Shown: positions 15,225 to 21,590 of the stretch, in pieces
Position numbering within the stretch: position 1 is the stretch's first letter
Layout of the letters: each line of letters begins with the position of its first letter
Source of the DNA: a virus
Direction: 5' to 3' (one strand)
Length of the DNA: 23,198 nucleotides
IMG/VR virus record: IMGVR_UViG_3300023172_000199
Location: 1 to 23,198 of that record
The notes under the pieces: model-generated
Told to the model about the DNA's origin: nothing
What the model saw: the letters and a program-made list of their open reading frames with translations, nothing else
The model's database searches: none
Made by a program: the position numbers and the translations under genes

Positions 15225-15751
15225 TATATAAACTAATTGAGGCAGAAAGTCCATCACTAAATGTGAAACTGCCTGATATAACATTTGATGATATTAAAAC
15301 AAAATATGACTTGACACCACAAGAATTATATGATAATCTAAAAGGTACTATGTCTGCTATGCGTGGTATTGGATTGTCTGCGAATCAATGTGGACTATCT
15401 ATTCGTGCATTCGTTATGTACACAGACTTGAAAGATGGAAATGTTGAGATTTACTTCAATCCTAAAATCATTTGGGAATCTGAAGAAACTGAATTCTTTG
15501 TTGAGGGGTGTTTAACTTATCCACATTTATTCTTGAATCTCAAAAGGCCAAAGATGATTGAGTTTGAATATATGGACATTAATGGTGAACAAAAGAAGGG
15601 CAAGTTTGCTGGACTGACTGCTCGTATCTTCCAACATGAGTATGACCATATGGATGGTAAGAACTTTACTATGTATGCATCAAAGTTGAAGATGGATATG
15701 GCCAGAAAAAAACAACAAAAAATGTTGAAAAAAGTTGTAAAAACATCTTGA
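15221..15751 (+). CDS. def: Peptide deformylase
   Basis: A 176-residue metalloenzyme that removes the N-formyl group from new proteins at the ribosome exit. All three catalytic motifs are present: GIGLSANQ (49-56; usual GxGLAAxQ), EGCLTYP (95-101; usual EGCLS, Cys97 binds metal), and QHEYDHMDG (138-146; His139 and His143 bind metal, Glu140 is catalytic). After this a basic tail of Lys/Met-rich residues (157-176) replaces the long C-terminal extension of bacterial enzymes. Phage deformylases are known from marine viruses, where they are thought to serve rapid synthesis of viral or photosystem proteins. ATG 15221 overlaps the methyltransferase stop; its own stop lies within the next promoter's -35. 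Confidence 0.94.
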   Translation: MIYKLIEAESPSLNVKLPDITFDDIKTKYDLTPQELYDNLKGTMSAMRGIGLSANQCGLSIRAFVMYTDLKDGNVEIYFNPKIIWESEETEFFVEGCLTYPHLFLNLKRPKMIEFEYMDINGEQKKGKFAGLTARIFQHEYDHMDGKNFTMYASKLKMDMARKKQQKMLKKVVKTS

Positions 15752-15776
15752 CTTTGTTCTTAAAACAGTCTATACT
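15748..15776 (+). promoter_or_regulatory. Sigma70-type promoter of the DUF932 gene
   Basis: TTGACT (15748-15753), 17-base spacer, TATACT (15771-15776). The deformylase stop codon TGA (15749-15751) is part of the -35 hexamer. Preceded by ATC instead of CTC, otherwise like the other early promoters here. The leader to ATG 15816 is about 33 bases with CGGAGAA as ribosome site. Confidence 0.85.
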
Positions 15777-15815
15777 GTGTATATAAAGTGAGAAAACAAA
15801 CGGAGAACTTTTATT

Positions 15816-16775
15816 ATGGCACACGAACTTGAAATCGTAAATGGACAGGCCCAGATGGCCTATGTTGGTGAACTTCCTTGGCATGGACTTGGAACTAAAG
15901 TAGAACAGGATTTGACTCCTGCTCAATTCCAAGAAGTCGCTGGACTTAACTGGACTGTTGAGAAACAACCAATTGTCACTGCATCTGGTGTTCCTATCAA
16001 AAACAAAGAGGCACTTGTAAGAACCTCTGACAACACTGTACTTGATGTTGTTGGTACTGGTTGGAATCCAGTACAGAACTCAGAAGCATTTGAATTCTTC
16101 CACGAGTATGTGATGGCTGGTGACATGGAAATGCACACTGCTGGTTCACTGAAAGATGGACAAATGGTTTGGGCACTTGCAAAAACCAAAGAATCATTTG
16201 AGTTGTTCAACGGTGACGTTACTGACAACTACTTCTTGTTTACTAACCCACACCAGTTTGGTAAGGCGATTAACATTCGTATGACACCAATTCGTGTAGT
16301 ATGTAACAACACTCTTACACTGTCTCTATCACAGAATGCAGATAAGATGTTGACTGTAAATCACCGTAAAGAGTTTGATGCTTCTGAAGTCAAAGAACAG
16401 ATGGGTATCGCTCGTGAGAAGATGGAACAGTACAAGTCAATGGCTGCATTTCTTGGTTCTAAGAAATACACTTCTGATAATGTAATCCAGTACTTCAATG
16501 AGGTATTCGGTGCGCCTGCGAAAGAGAAAGTGGATAACGTAATTCCTTTCACTTCTCGTAACTCAAAACTTGCATTTGAGAACTTGGATGTTCAGCCTGG
16601 TGCTGAGTTCGCACAAGGAACTTGGTGGACTGCATTCAACTCTGTTACTAACATGACAGACCACTTGCAAGGACGTTCTAATGATGGACGATTGGTTTCA
16701 TCATGGTACGGACGTAACCGTAAGGTAAAACTAAATGCACTTGATAAGGCACTTGAATACGCTGATGCTGCATAA
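15816..16775 (+). CDS. DUF932 (phage/plasmid-like) protein
   Basis: A 319-residue protein of the DUF932 family, recognised by the opening MAHELEIVNGQAQMAYVGE with PWHGLGT, then LNWTVEKQPI, LDVVGTGWNPVQNSEAFEFF and RMTPIRVVCNNTLTLSL. The C-terminal block contains FTSRNSKLAFENL and SWYGRNRKVKLNALDKAL. DUF932 proteins occur in many phages and plasmids and are of unknown biochemical function; they often appear in early or replication-linked regions. Here it has a dedicated host-type promoter and a strong ribosome site. Codon choice is like that of the highly expressed structural genes, suggesting an abundant product. Confidence 0.88.
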   Translation: MAHELEIVNGQAQMAYVGELPWHGLGTKVEQDLTPAQFQEVAGLNWTVEKQPIVTASGVPIKNKEALVRTSDNTVLDVVGTGWNPVQNSEAFEFFHEYVMAGDMEMHTAGSLKDGQMVWALAKTKESFELFNGDVTDNYFLFTNPHQFGKAINIRMTPIRVVCNNTLTLSLSQNADKMLTVNHRKEFDASEVKEQMGIAREKMEQYKSMAAFLGSKKYTSDNVIQYFNEVFGAPAKEKVDNVIPFTSRNSKLAFENLDVQPGAEFAQGTWWTAFNSVTNMTDHLQGRSNDGRLVSSWYGRNRKVKLNALDKALEYADAA

Positions 16776-16787
16776 AAAAAATTGAAG

Positions 16788-16921
16788 AGAGGGATTGAAA
16801 AATCCCTCTTGGATGTATATATAATATAGGGTGCGATTCGTAAGTCGCCCTGTTCGACACAAATATGCTTACTCTGTGTCGCAAATCACGGTTTTGGTAG
16901 TTTCCGCCCAAAAAACTACCA
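16788..16921 (+). ncRNA. Hairpin-rich non-coding segment between DUF932 and hsp20
   Basis: The 215-base gap has no plausible ORF but four hairpins. (1) AGAGGGATT/AATCCCTCT with GAAA loop, 16788-16809. (2) GCGA/TCGC extended by two G-C pairs with a bulged T, loop TTCGTAAG, 16829-16850. (3) CGACACA/TGTGTCG with a 13-base loop, 16855-16881. (4) TGGTAGTTT/AAACTACCA, 16895-16921. GTAAG in loop 2 (16840-16844) is complementary to CTTAC in loop 3 (16868-16872), so a kissing interaction is possible. None has a proper T run, so they are poor terminators. It could be a structured 3' UTR, a processed small RNA or a DNA structural site. No known family recognised. Confidence 0.5.
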
Positions 16922-16924
16922 CTT

Positions 16925-16932
16925 TATAAATA
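16925..16932 (+). promoter_or_regulatory. Late promoter (TATAAATA) for hsp20, with leader hairpin
   Basis: TATAAATA directly after the last hairpin of the preceding segment. Predicted start is near 16938. The transcript would begin with an imperfect hairpin, GTGATA (16936-16941) with TATCAC (16954-16959), then about 30 unpaired bases and an AAAGGAG ribosome site before ATG 16991. Confidence 0.8.
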
Positions 16933-16990
16933 AACGTGATATGCCATAATGGGTATCACACTGTAACTTGCTTTTTAAAGGAGAAACAAA

Positions 16991-17419
16991 ATGGTAAATA
17001 CAGCTCTTACAGACCCTTTTGACAGGGTTAAAACTTACTCTATCGGATTCGATAGAATGTTCGACAGACTACTTGATGATAGTCTTGTTACAACAACAAA
17101 CTACCCCCCTTACAATATCGTAAAAATGGATGACACCAATTATGCAATTCAGATTGCAGTTGCTGGATTCGGTAAAGACGATATTGAGATTGAAACAAAA
17201 GAGAATACTCTTTCAATCAAATCGAAAGAAAAGGGTGATGTTGTTGATGAAACAACTTATCTGCACAAGGGCATTTCAAATCGTGCCTTCAAGAGAACTT
17301 TCACTATCTCTGATGATGTGGTAGTTAAAGGTGCAACTTTTGAAAATGGGTTGTTGAACGTAGAACTTGAAAGAATCATTCCAGAGGAAAAGAAGCCTCG
17401 CCTGATTAAAATCAAGTAA
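16991..17419 (+). CDS. hsp20: Small heat shock protein Hsp20
   Basis: A 142-residue alpha-crystallin-type chaperone that holds unfolding proteins in solution. The N-terminal arm (1-38) includes SIGFDRMFDRLLDD. The alpha-crystallin domain starts at NYPPYNIVKMDD and contains IQIAVAGFGKDDIEIE, NTLSIKSKEK, the KGISNRAFKRTFTISDDV segment and the signature FENGLLNVELER. The C-terminal LIKIK carries the I-x-I-type anchor. Hsp20 genes are a recurrent marker of marine T4-like phages. The late promoter suggests a role in folding or holding virion proteins, or protection of the host late in infection. Followed by a strong terminator. Confidence 0.95.
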   Translation: MVNTALTDPFDRVKTYSIGFDRMFDRLLDDSLVTTTNYPPYNIVKMDDTNYAIQIAVAGFGKDDIEIETKENTLSIKSKEKGDVVDETTYLHKGISNRAFKRTFTISDDVVVKGATFENGLLNVELERIIPEEKKPRLIKIK

Positions 17420-17425
17420 TTTTGT

Positions 17426-17455
17426 AAGAGCGCCTCTTGACAGGGGCGCTCTTTT
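17426..17455 (+). terminator. Rho-independent terminator after hsp20
   Basis: AAGAGCGCCTC (17426-17436) pairs with GGGGCGCTCTT (17443-17453), 11 pairs with one G-U. The six-base loop is TTGACA, and the T stretch is 17452-17455 (TTTT including the last stem bases). The loop is exactly the -35 hexamer of the next promoter. Confidence 0.88.
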
Positions 17456-17465
17456 ATGTTATAGT
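17437..17465 (+). promoter_or_regulatory. Sigma70-type promoter of the DUF3310 gene, inside the hsp20 terminator
   Basis: TTGACA (17437-17442) forms the terminator loop. A 17-base spacer contains the whole right arm of the stem, and TATAGT (17460-17465) follows. Upstream bases give CTCTTGACA as at the gp55 and gp43 promoters. Expected start is near 17472, about 20 bases before ATG 17492. Confidence 0.85.
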
Positions 17466-17491
17466 ATGTGTAATTGAATTGAGGATTTGTA

Positions 17492-17806
17492 ATGAAATAT
17501 TTTAAGAACAAAGATGAGCCTACAGTAGTTGATAAAATTGACTACAAATATTCAGAGGATAGAATCCTCAAAGAGTTGCAAGAGTATATTGATAAAACTT
17601 ACTCTGCACACTATTCCCACAATAGATTTCAAGCAACAGAATTCATCATGGACTCGGGCCATGGAGAAGGTTTCTGTATCGGCAACATTTTAAAGTATAG
17701 TCAACGATACGGAAAGAAAGACGGCAAGAACAGAAATGACTTGCTAAAAGTGATCCATTATGGTATAATGGCACTTCATAATCACGATACAACGGAGAAT
17801 AATTGA
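17492..17806 (+). CDS. DUF3310-type protein
   Basis: A 104-residue protein. The C-terminal two-thirds match the DUF3310 pattern common in phages: a YIDKTYSAHYS motif, then QATEFIMDSGHGEGFCIGN followed by ILKYSQRYGKK and NDLLKVIHYGIMALH. The E-x-x-x-x-x-G-x-x-x-C-x-GN core and R-Y-x-x-K-x-G are seen. It is sometimes annotated as a nucleotide-kinase-associated protein, but its activity is unknown. It is short, helical and cytoplasmic by composition. Its 3' part contains a candidate promoter for gp45, whose ATG begins two bases after its stop. Confidence 0.85.
   Translation: MKYFKNKDEPTVVDKIDYKYSEDRILKELQEYIDKTYSAHYSHNRFQATEFIMDSGHGEGFCIGNILKYSQRYGKKDGKNRNDLLKVIHYGIMALHNHDTTENN
17741..17769 (+). 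promoter_or_regulatory. Candidate sigma70-type promoter of gp45
   Basis: TTGCTA (17741-17746), 17-base spacer, perfect TATAAT (17764-17769), located inside the end of the DUF3310 gene. The start would be near 17776, with a 32-base leader and CGGAGAA before ATG 17808. The -35 matches only 4 of 6, so confidence is moderate. Confidence 0.55.
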
Positions 17807-17807
17807 T

Positions 17808-18467
17808 ATGAAACTTAGTAATGATACCAGAGAAGTTCTGAAGAACTTTTCTACCATTAACCAGAATCTTCTGGTAAAAAATGGAACTGTGATTGGAACA
17901 ATGTCAGCGATGAAAAACATCGTTGCAAAGGCAACTGTTCCAGATACTTTCAACAATGAATTTGCCATCTATGACTTGAATGAGTTCTTGTCTGCAATGT
18001 CTCTATTCAAAGACCCAACTCTCACATTCGATGAGAAGAGTGTAAAACTTAATGAAGAGGGTGGTGGTAGTAAACTGACTTATATGTTCAGTGACCCATC
18101 TATCGTGACAGCTCCCAAGACAGAAATCACTATGCCAAGTGTTGATGTAGAGTTTACTTTTACACAAGACACATTTAACCAAATCCAAAAGGCATCTGCT
18201 GTTCTTGGTGTTCCAGATGTGGTTCTCAAAGGAACTGCTGGTGGTAGTATTGAACTTACTGTTACTGATCGTAAGAATGATACATCCAATGACTTCAGTA
18301 TTACAGTCGGCGAAAACTCACCAACTGATTTCACATACTTCTTTAAGGTTGAAAACCTAAAACTCCTGTCAGGCGACTACAAGGTAGAAGTTTCTTCAAA
18401 AGGTATCTCACATTTTACTAATGTGTCGAAATCTATTGAATACTTTATTGCACTTGAAGCTGCTTAA
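17808..18467 (+). CDS. 45: Sliding clamp gp45
   Basis: A 219-residue processivity clamp (T4 gp45 is 228). It trims as a ring around DNA, tethers polymerase gp43 and also activates late transcription with gp55. The opening MKLSNDTREVLKNFSTINQN and LLVKNGTVIGTMS are typical. Other family features are FAIYDLNEFLSAMSLF, the acidic-basic face with KLTYMFSDPSIV, and the C-terminal SSKGISHFTNVSKSIEYFIALE. ATG 17808 follows a CGGAGAATAATTG ribosome site. It heads the replisome order 45-44-62-regA-43 of T4. A short hairpin separates it from gp44. Confidence 0.96.
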   Translation: MKLSNDTREVLKNFSTINQNLLVKNGTVIGTMSAMKNIVAKATVPDTFNNEFAIYDLNEFLSAMSLFKDPTLTFDEKSVKLNEEGGGSKLTYMFSDPSIVTAPKTEITMPSVDVEFTFTQDTFNQIQKASAVLGVPDVVLKGTAGGSIELTVTDRKNDTSNDFSITVGENSPTDFTYFFKVENLKLLSGDYKVEVSSKGISHFTNVSKSIEYFIALEAA

Positions 18468-18480
18468 TGTATCATAAAAA

Positions 18481-18503
18481 AGTCATTAAACCACTTAATG
18501 ACT
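18481..18503 (+). other. Hairpin between gp45 and gp44
   Basis: AGTCATTAA (18481-18489) pairs perfectly with TTAATGACT (18495-18503) over the loop ACCAC. No T run follows, so it is not an obvious terminator. It could set the clamp:loader ratio by mRNA processing or partial attenuation. The remaining bases to the gp44 ATG hold its AAGGAG site. Confidence 0.6.
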
Positions 18504-18537
18504 CATATATGAAACATTATTGACAAGGAGATATATT

Positions 18538-19476
18538 ATGAATGATGTGATGCTTTGGGTGGAGAAATATCGTCCATCCAAAATCAGTGAGTGTATTCTT
18601 ACTGATGATTTGAAAACGACTTTCCAGACCTTTGTAGATGAAGGACATATTCCAAACCTTCTTTTATCTGGTGGGCCTGGAGTAGGTAAAACCACAGTTG
18701 CAAAAGCAATGCTTGAGGAACTTGGTGCTACTTATATGATGATAAACGGTTCTGAAGAATCTGGTATTGATGTTCTCAGAAACAAGATTAAGAACTTTGC
18801 TTCTACTGTCTCTATGGATGGTAATCGTAAGTTCGTGATTCTTGATGAGGCAGACTATCTAAATCCACAATCAACTCAGCCTGCCTTGCGTGGGTTCATT
18901 GAAGAGTTCCATAAGAACTGTGGATTTATCCTTACCTGTAACTTCAAGAACCGTATTATCGACCCTTTGCACAGTCGGTGTTCTGTAGTAGAGTTTCGTA
19001 TTCCTACTACTGATAAACCTAAACTTGCTGGACAATTCTTCAAAAGAGTGCAAACCATTCTGCAAGAAGAAAAGGTTCAGTTTGAACCAAAGGCTGTCGC
19101 TGGTATTGTTGAGAAACACTTCCCAGATTGGAGAAGAGTTCTTAATGAACTGCAAAGGTATTCTGCCTCTGGTATTATTGATGGTGTTATACTAGTTAAT
19201 CTATCAGAAACAAACATGAAGGACTTAACAACTTTCCTTAAAGAGAAAGACTTTAAGTCTATTCGCAAATGGGTTGCAAACAACCTAGATAATGATCCTG
19301 CTCGTATGTACCGTAAGGTATACGATTCTCTGTATGAAGAAGTACAGCCTTCTACTGTTCCTCATCTTGTTCTCGCAACAGCAGACTACTCTTATAAATC
19401 TGCCTTTGTCGCTGATCAAGAAATCAATATGCTTGCATTTATGATTGAGGTTATGACACAGGTGAATTGGAAATGA
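18538..19476 (+). CDS. 44: Clamp loader large subunit gp44
   Basis: A 312-residue AAA+ ATPase (T4 gp44 is 319) forming the 4:1 loader with gp62, which opens and closes the gp45 ring on primed DNA. It starts MNDVMLWVEKYRPSKISEC, with the typical W-x-E-KYRP motif. Walker A is GGPGVGKTT (45-53), Walker B ILDEAD (101-106), and the SRC arginine-finger motif is at 146-148. The C-terminal collar region contains LKEKDFKSIRKWVANN. ATG 18538 is preferred over TTG 18520 because of AAGGAGATAT directly upstream. The stop overlaps the gp62 start. Confidence 0.97.
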   Translation: MNDVMLWVEKYRPSKISECILTDDLKTTFQTFVDEGHIPNLLLSGGPGVGKTTVAKAMLEELGATYMMINGSEESGIDVLRNKIKNFASTVSMDGNRKFVILDEADYLNPQSTQPALRGFIEEFHKNCGFILTCNFKNRIIDPLHSRCSVVEFRIPTTDKPKLAGQFFKRVQTILQEEKVQFEPKAVAGIVEKHFPDWRRVLNELQRYSASGIIDGVILVNLSETNMKDLTTFLKEKDFKSIRKWVANNLDNDPARMYRKVYDSLYEEVQPSTVPHLVLATADYSYKSAFVADQEINMLAFMIEVMTQVNWK

Positions 19477-19862
19477 GTTATGAACTAAAAGATTATCTAA
19501 AGTCTATCAATGAAACAAAGGAAAATCTGATGGATTCAGATGATCCTATGTGGGAAAAGAAATATTCGCCGTTCATCATTAACAAGTGTTTGGCGCCATT
19601 CAATGACACCATAATGCTTGTTAATGAGGTGAATCAACGTCACCACCTTGACACAAAACTCCAATATGACTTTTTACTAAATACTATTAGATCGAAGAAA
19701 CGCTATGCTCCTTGGGTAAAGGCAGATAAGTTGAAAGATTTAGAGTATGTAAAAGAGTATTTTGGTTATAGTAATGCAAAAGCAAAAGCCGCTCTTCAAA
19801 TACTTGATAATGAACAGATAACGACTATAAAAAATAGTTTGAATAAAGGTGGAAGAAAATGA
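19473..19862 (+). CDS. 62: Clamp loader small subunit gp62
   Basis: A 129-residue protein at the exact position of gp62, between gp44 and regA. It is shorter than T4 gp62 (187). The sequence is helical: MSYELKDYLKSINETK, WEKKYSPFIINKCLAPF with NDTIMLVNEVN, and RSKKRYAPWVKADKLKDLEYVKEY in the second half, a pattern shared by marine gp62 proteins. There are no ATPase motifs, as expected for this non-catalytic subunit. ATG 19473 overlaps the gp44 stop (ATGA); a TTG two codons earlier is unlikely. The end overlaps the regA start by ATGA. Confidence 0.88.
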   Translation: MSYELKDYLKSINETKENLMDSDDPMWEKKYSPFIINKCLAPFNDTIMLVNEVNQRHHLDTKLQYDFLLNTIRSKKRYAPWVKADKLKDLEYVKEYFGYSNAKAKAALQILDNEQITTIKNSLNKGGRK

Positions 19863-20263
19863 ATGAAATTGAATGGCATCCAGAAAAGATGCTGGAAGTA
19901 AAATTAAAAGAACCAGATGACTTCCTAAAGGTTCGTGAGACATTATCTCGTATTGGTGTCGCCTCTCGTAAAGAGAGAAAACTCTATCAGTCTTGTCACA
20001 TCCTACATAAACAAGGTAAGTATTACATTGTCCATTTCAAGGAACTTTTTGCTCTTGATGGTAAAGATACAAACCTAAACGAGAACGATGTATCAAGACG
20101 AAACTCAATCGCCGGACTACTTGGTGATTGGGGGTTGATTGAAATAGTTGGTGAAGCTGAACCTAAAGCACCTCTTTCTCAAATTAAAGTAATCGCTTTT
20201 AAAGAGAAGGATGAGTGGGAACTGGAAACAAAATACAATATCGGTAAAAAAAGAGAAGCTTAA
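19859..20263 (+). CDS. regA: Translational repressor RegA
   Basis: A 134-residue RNA-binding repressor (T4 RegA is 122) that blocks initiation on several early phage mRNAs, including in T4 rIIB, 44, 45 and its own. It is recognised by EVKLKEPDDFLKVRETLSRIG, SRKERKLYQSCHILHKQGKYY, IVHFKELFALDGK and DVSRRNSIAGLLGDWGLIE. The conserved basic and aromatic residues of these segments form the RNA-binding surface in T4. It is coupled to gp62 by an ATGA overlap. It ends only one base before the TTG start of the next gene, so read-through coupling and RegA control of the neighbour are plausible. Confidence 0.95.
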   Translation: MNEIEWHPEKMLEVKLKEPDDFLKVRETLSRIGVASRKERKLYQSCHILHKQGKYYIVHFKELFALDGKDTNLNENDVSRRNSIAGLLGDWGLIEIVGEAEPKAPLSQIKVIAFKEKDEWELETKYNIGKKREA

Positions 20264-20264
20264 A

Positions 20265-21338
20265 TTGACACAAAAATTCTCCCAATTCATTACAGAAGAA
20301 CCAAAAGAACAGAAGTATAAACTCCTCATTCTTTCGCATGACGATCCACTAGACCCTAATGAAACAGGGCCTATGATTCGTAAGACTGCGAAATCAATGG
20401 GTATTGAATGTTATCTTGCTGAATTCTCTGGTTCTTATATGGAGTCTGATGGAGACAGTAAGTTAGTTTATTCTTTTCCAGTAAATGATGAAGGCAAGGC
20501 AGAACTTCCTACAATGAAGTCTGATGCTGAATACGATAAACCGTTTAAGATTAATCCTAAAGATACTCTTGTTATGGCAAGAGGATTGGGTTCTACAGTA
20601 AAGCTTGGAAACCGTTCTTGGTGGGTAACTATTAATAATCTAGAAGAAGAAGGTTACACTGTCATCAACTCTACAAAGTGCCATGACATTTGTGGTGATA
20701 AATGGTACAACCAAGTTGTTTTCCAAAGAGAAGATTTTAATACACCAAAGACAGTTTTGGTTCGTCATGCAGAAGGTGGCGCAGCTGCAGCAGAGAAACT
20801 TGGAAATAAGTTTCCAATGATTCTTAAAACATCTACAGGTTCTAGGGGTGTTGGTGTTATGTGGGTTGAGAGTTTGAAATCTCTTCACAGTGTTATCCAA
20901 CTACTATATAGAGAAGATGAGTATGTAGACATTCTTTTGCAAGAATATATTAAGACAGATTATGACGTAAGAGTTATTATTGTTGCTGGACAAATAATTG
21001 GTGCGATGAAACGACCTGTTATCAGTGATGATTTTAGAAGTAATGTTTCTCAAGGTTCTGAACCAGAGATACATGAGTTGACTGAATTAGAAAAAGAAGA
21101 ATCAATTCGGGCGGCTAAAGCAGTGGATGGAATGATTGTCGGAGTTGACTTCATTCCTGCTAAAAACAGAGATAAAGATAAACCATATATGATTGAGGTG
21201 AACTCTACTCCTGGCCTTATGGGTATTGAAGCAGTTTACAAAGATGCAGCTTCCAAACCACTTATCAAAGATCAGAAGAGAAGTATCTCAAAAGAAATAT
21301 TGGAAATCTTTATGAATAGAGACAATTGGAGTATATAA
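20265..21338 (+). CDS. RimK-like ATP-grasp ligase
   Basis: A 357-residue ATP-grasp protein from TTG 20265, one base after the regA stop, with AGAGAAG as ribosome site; the frame is open further upstream within regA, but that part is unlikely to be coding. The first ~130 residues (YKLLILSHDDPLDPNETGP, LVMARGLGS) form a pre-ATP-grasp domain. The ATP-grasp core is FPMILKTSTGSRGVGVMW (183-200), LLQEYIKTDYDVRVIIV (224-240), AMKRP, and the Mg-binding strand IEVNSTPGLMGIE (310-322). This matches RimK/glutathione-synthetase-type amino acid ligases. RimK adds glutamate to ribosomal protein S6 in bacteria; the target here is unknown. Its place in the replisome operon is conserved in some marine phages. 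Confidence 0.85.
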   Translation: MTQKFSQFITEEPKEQKYKLLILSHDDPLDPNETGPMIRKTAKSMGIECYLAEFSGSYMESDGDSKLVYSFPVNDEGKAELPTMKSDAEYDKPFKINPKDTLVMARGLGSTVKLGNRSWWVTINNLEEEGYTVINSTKCHDICGDKWYNQVVFQREDFNTPKTVLVRHAEGGAAAAEKLGNKFPMILKTSTGSRGVGVMWVESLKSLHSVIQLLYREDEYVDILLQEYIKTDYDVRVIIVAGQIIGAMKRPVISDDFRSNVSQGSEPEIHELTELEKEESIRAAKAVDGMIVGVDFIPAKNRDKDKPYMIEVNSTPGLMGIEAVYKDAASKPLIKDQKRSISKEILEIFMNRDNWSI

Positions 21339-21559
21339 TGACACTACTAGAAGCAATCAAAAAACACAACGAAGGTAAGATTGCCCTACATAAAGCAAAT
21401 GTTGCAATCTATTTGAAGAACCCTGCTGGTATTGGAGAACATTCTGATATTGCAGAGGCCGTAGAAGCAGAACTACTTAAAATTGCAGAAGCACAAGATG
21501 TTATCGACATGATTGATAGACACTTCACCTCAGAGGAACAATTACCTCTTTTCTCTTGA
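21338..21559 (+). CDS. Small conserved helical protein of unknown function
   Basis: A 73-residue protein, MTLLEAIKKHNEGKIALHK..., almost entirely helical, with an Ala/Glu-rich centre (DIAEAVEAELLKIAEAQD) and ending EEQLPLFS. The QLPLF end resembles clamp-binding peptides (Q-L-x-L-F), which bind bacterial beta clamps; whether it binds gp45 or a host clamp is inference. ATG 21338 shares its A with the preceding stop. The gp43 promoter -35 overlaps its last codon and stop. Not recognised beyond being a typical small gene next to gp43 in this phage group. Confidence 0.7.
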   Translation: MTLLEAIKKHNEGKIALHKANVAIYLKNPAGIGEHSDIAEAVEAELLKIAEAQDVIDMIDRHFTSEEQLPLFS

Positions 21560-21584
21560 CATTTCCCCCTAATGGTGGTATATT
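21556..21584 (+). promoter_or_regulatory. Sigma70-type promoter of gp43
   Basis: TTGACA (21556-21561), 17-base spacer, TATATT (21579-21584), with the CTC extension (CTCTTGACA). The -10 lies only 6 bases from ATG 21591, so the expected start is at or next to the ATG. The polymerase mRNA from it would be leaderless or nearly so; ribosome site use would need transcripts from upstream. Confidence 0.75.
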
Positions 21585-21590
21585 TACATA

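Noticed and set aside
16788-16809. Terminator of the DUF932 gene
   Set aside because: Stable 9-bp stem with GAAA loop, but only two T follow, so intrinsic termination is doubtful; kept as part of the structured segment instead.
16776-16990. CRISPR-like or tandem repeat array before hsp20
   Set aside because: The hairpins differ in sequence and there are no repeated units with spacers.
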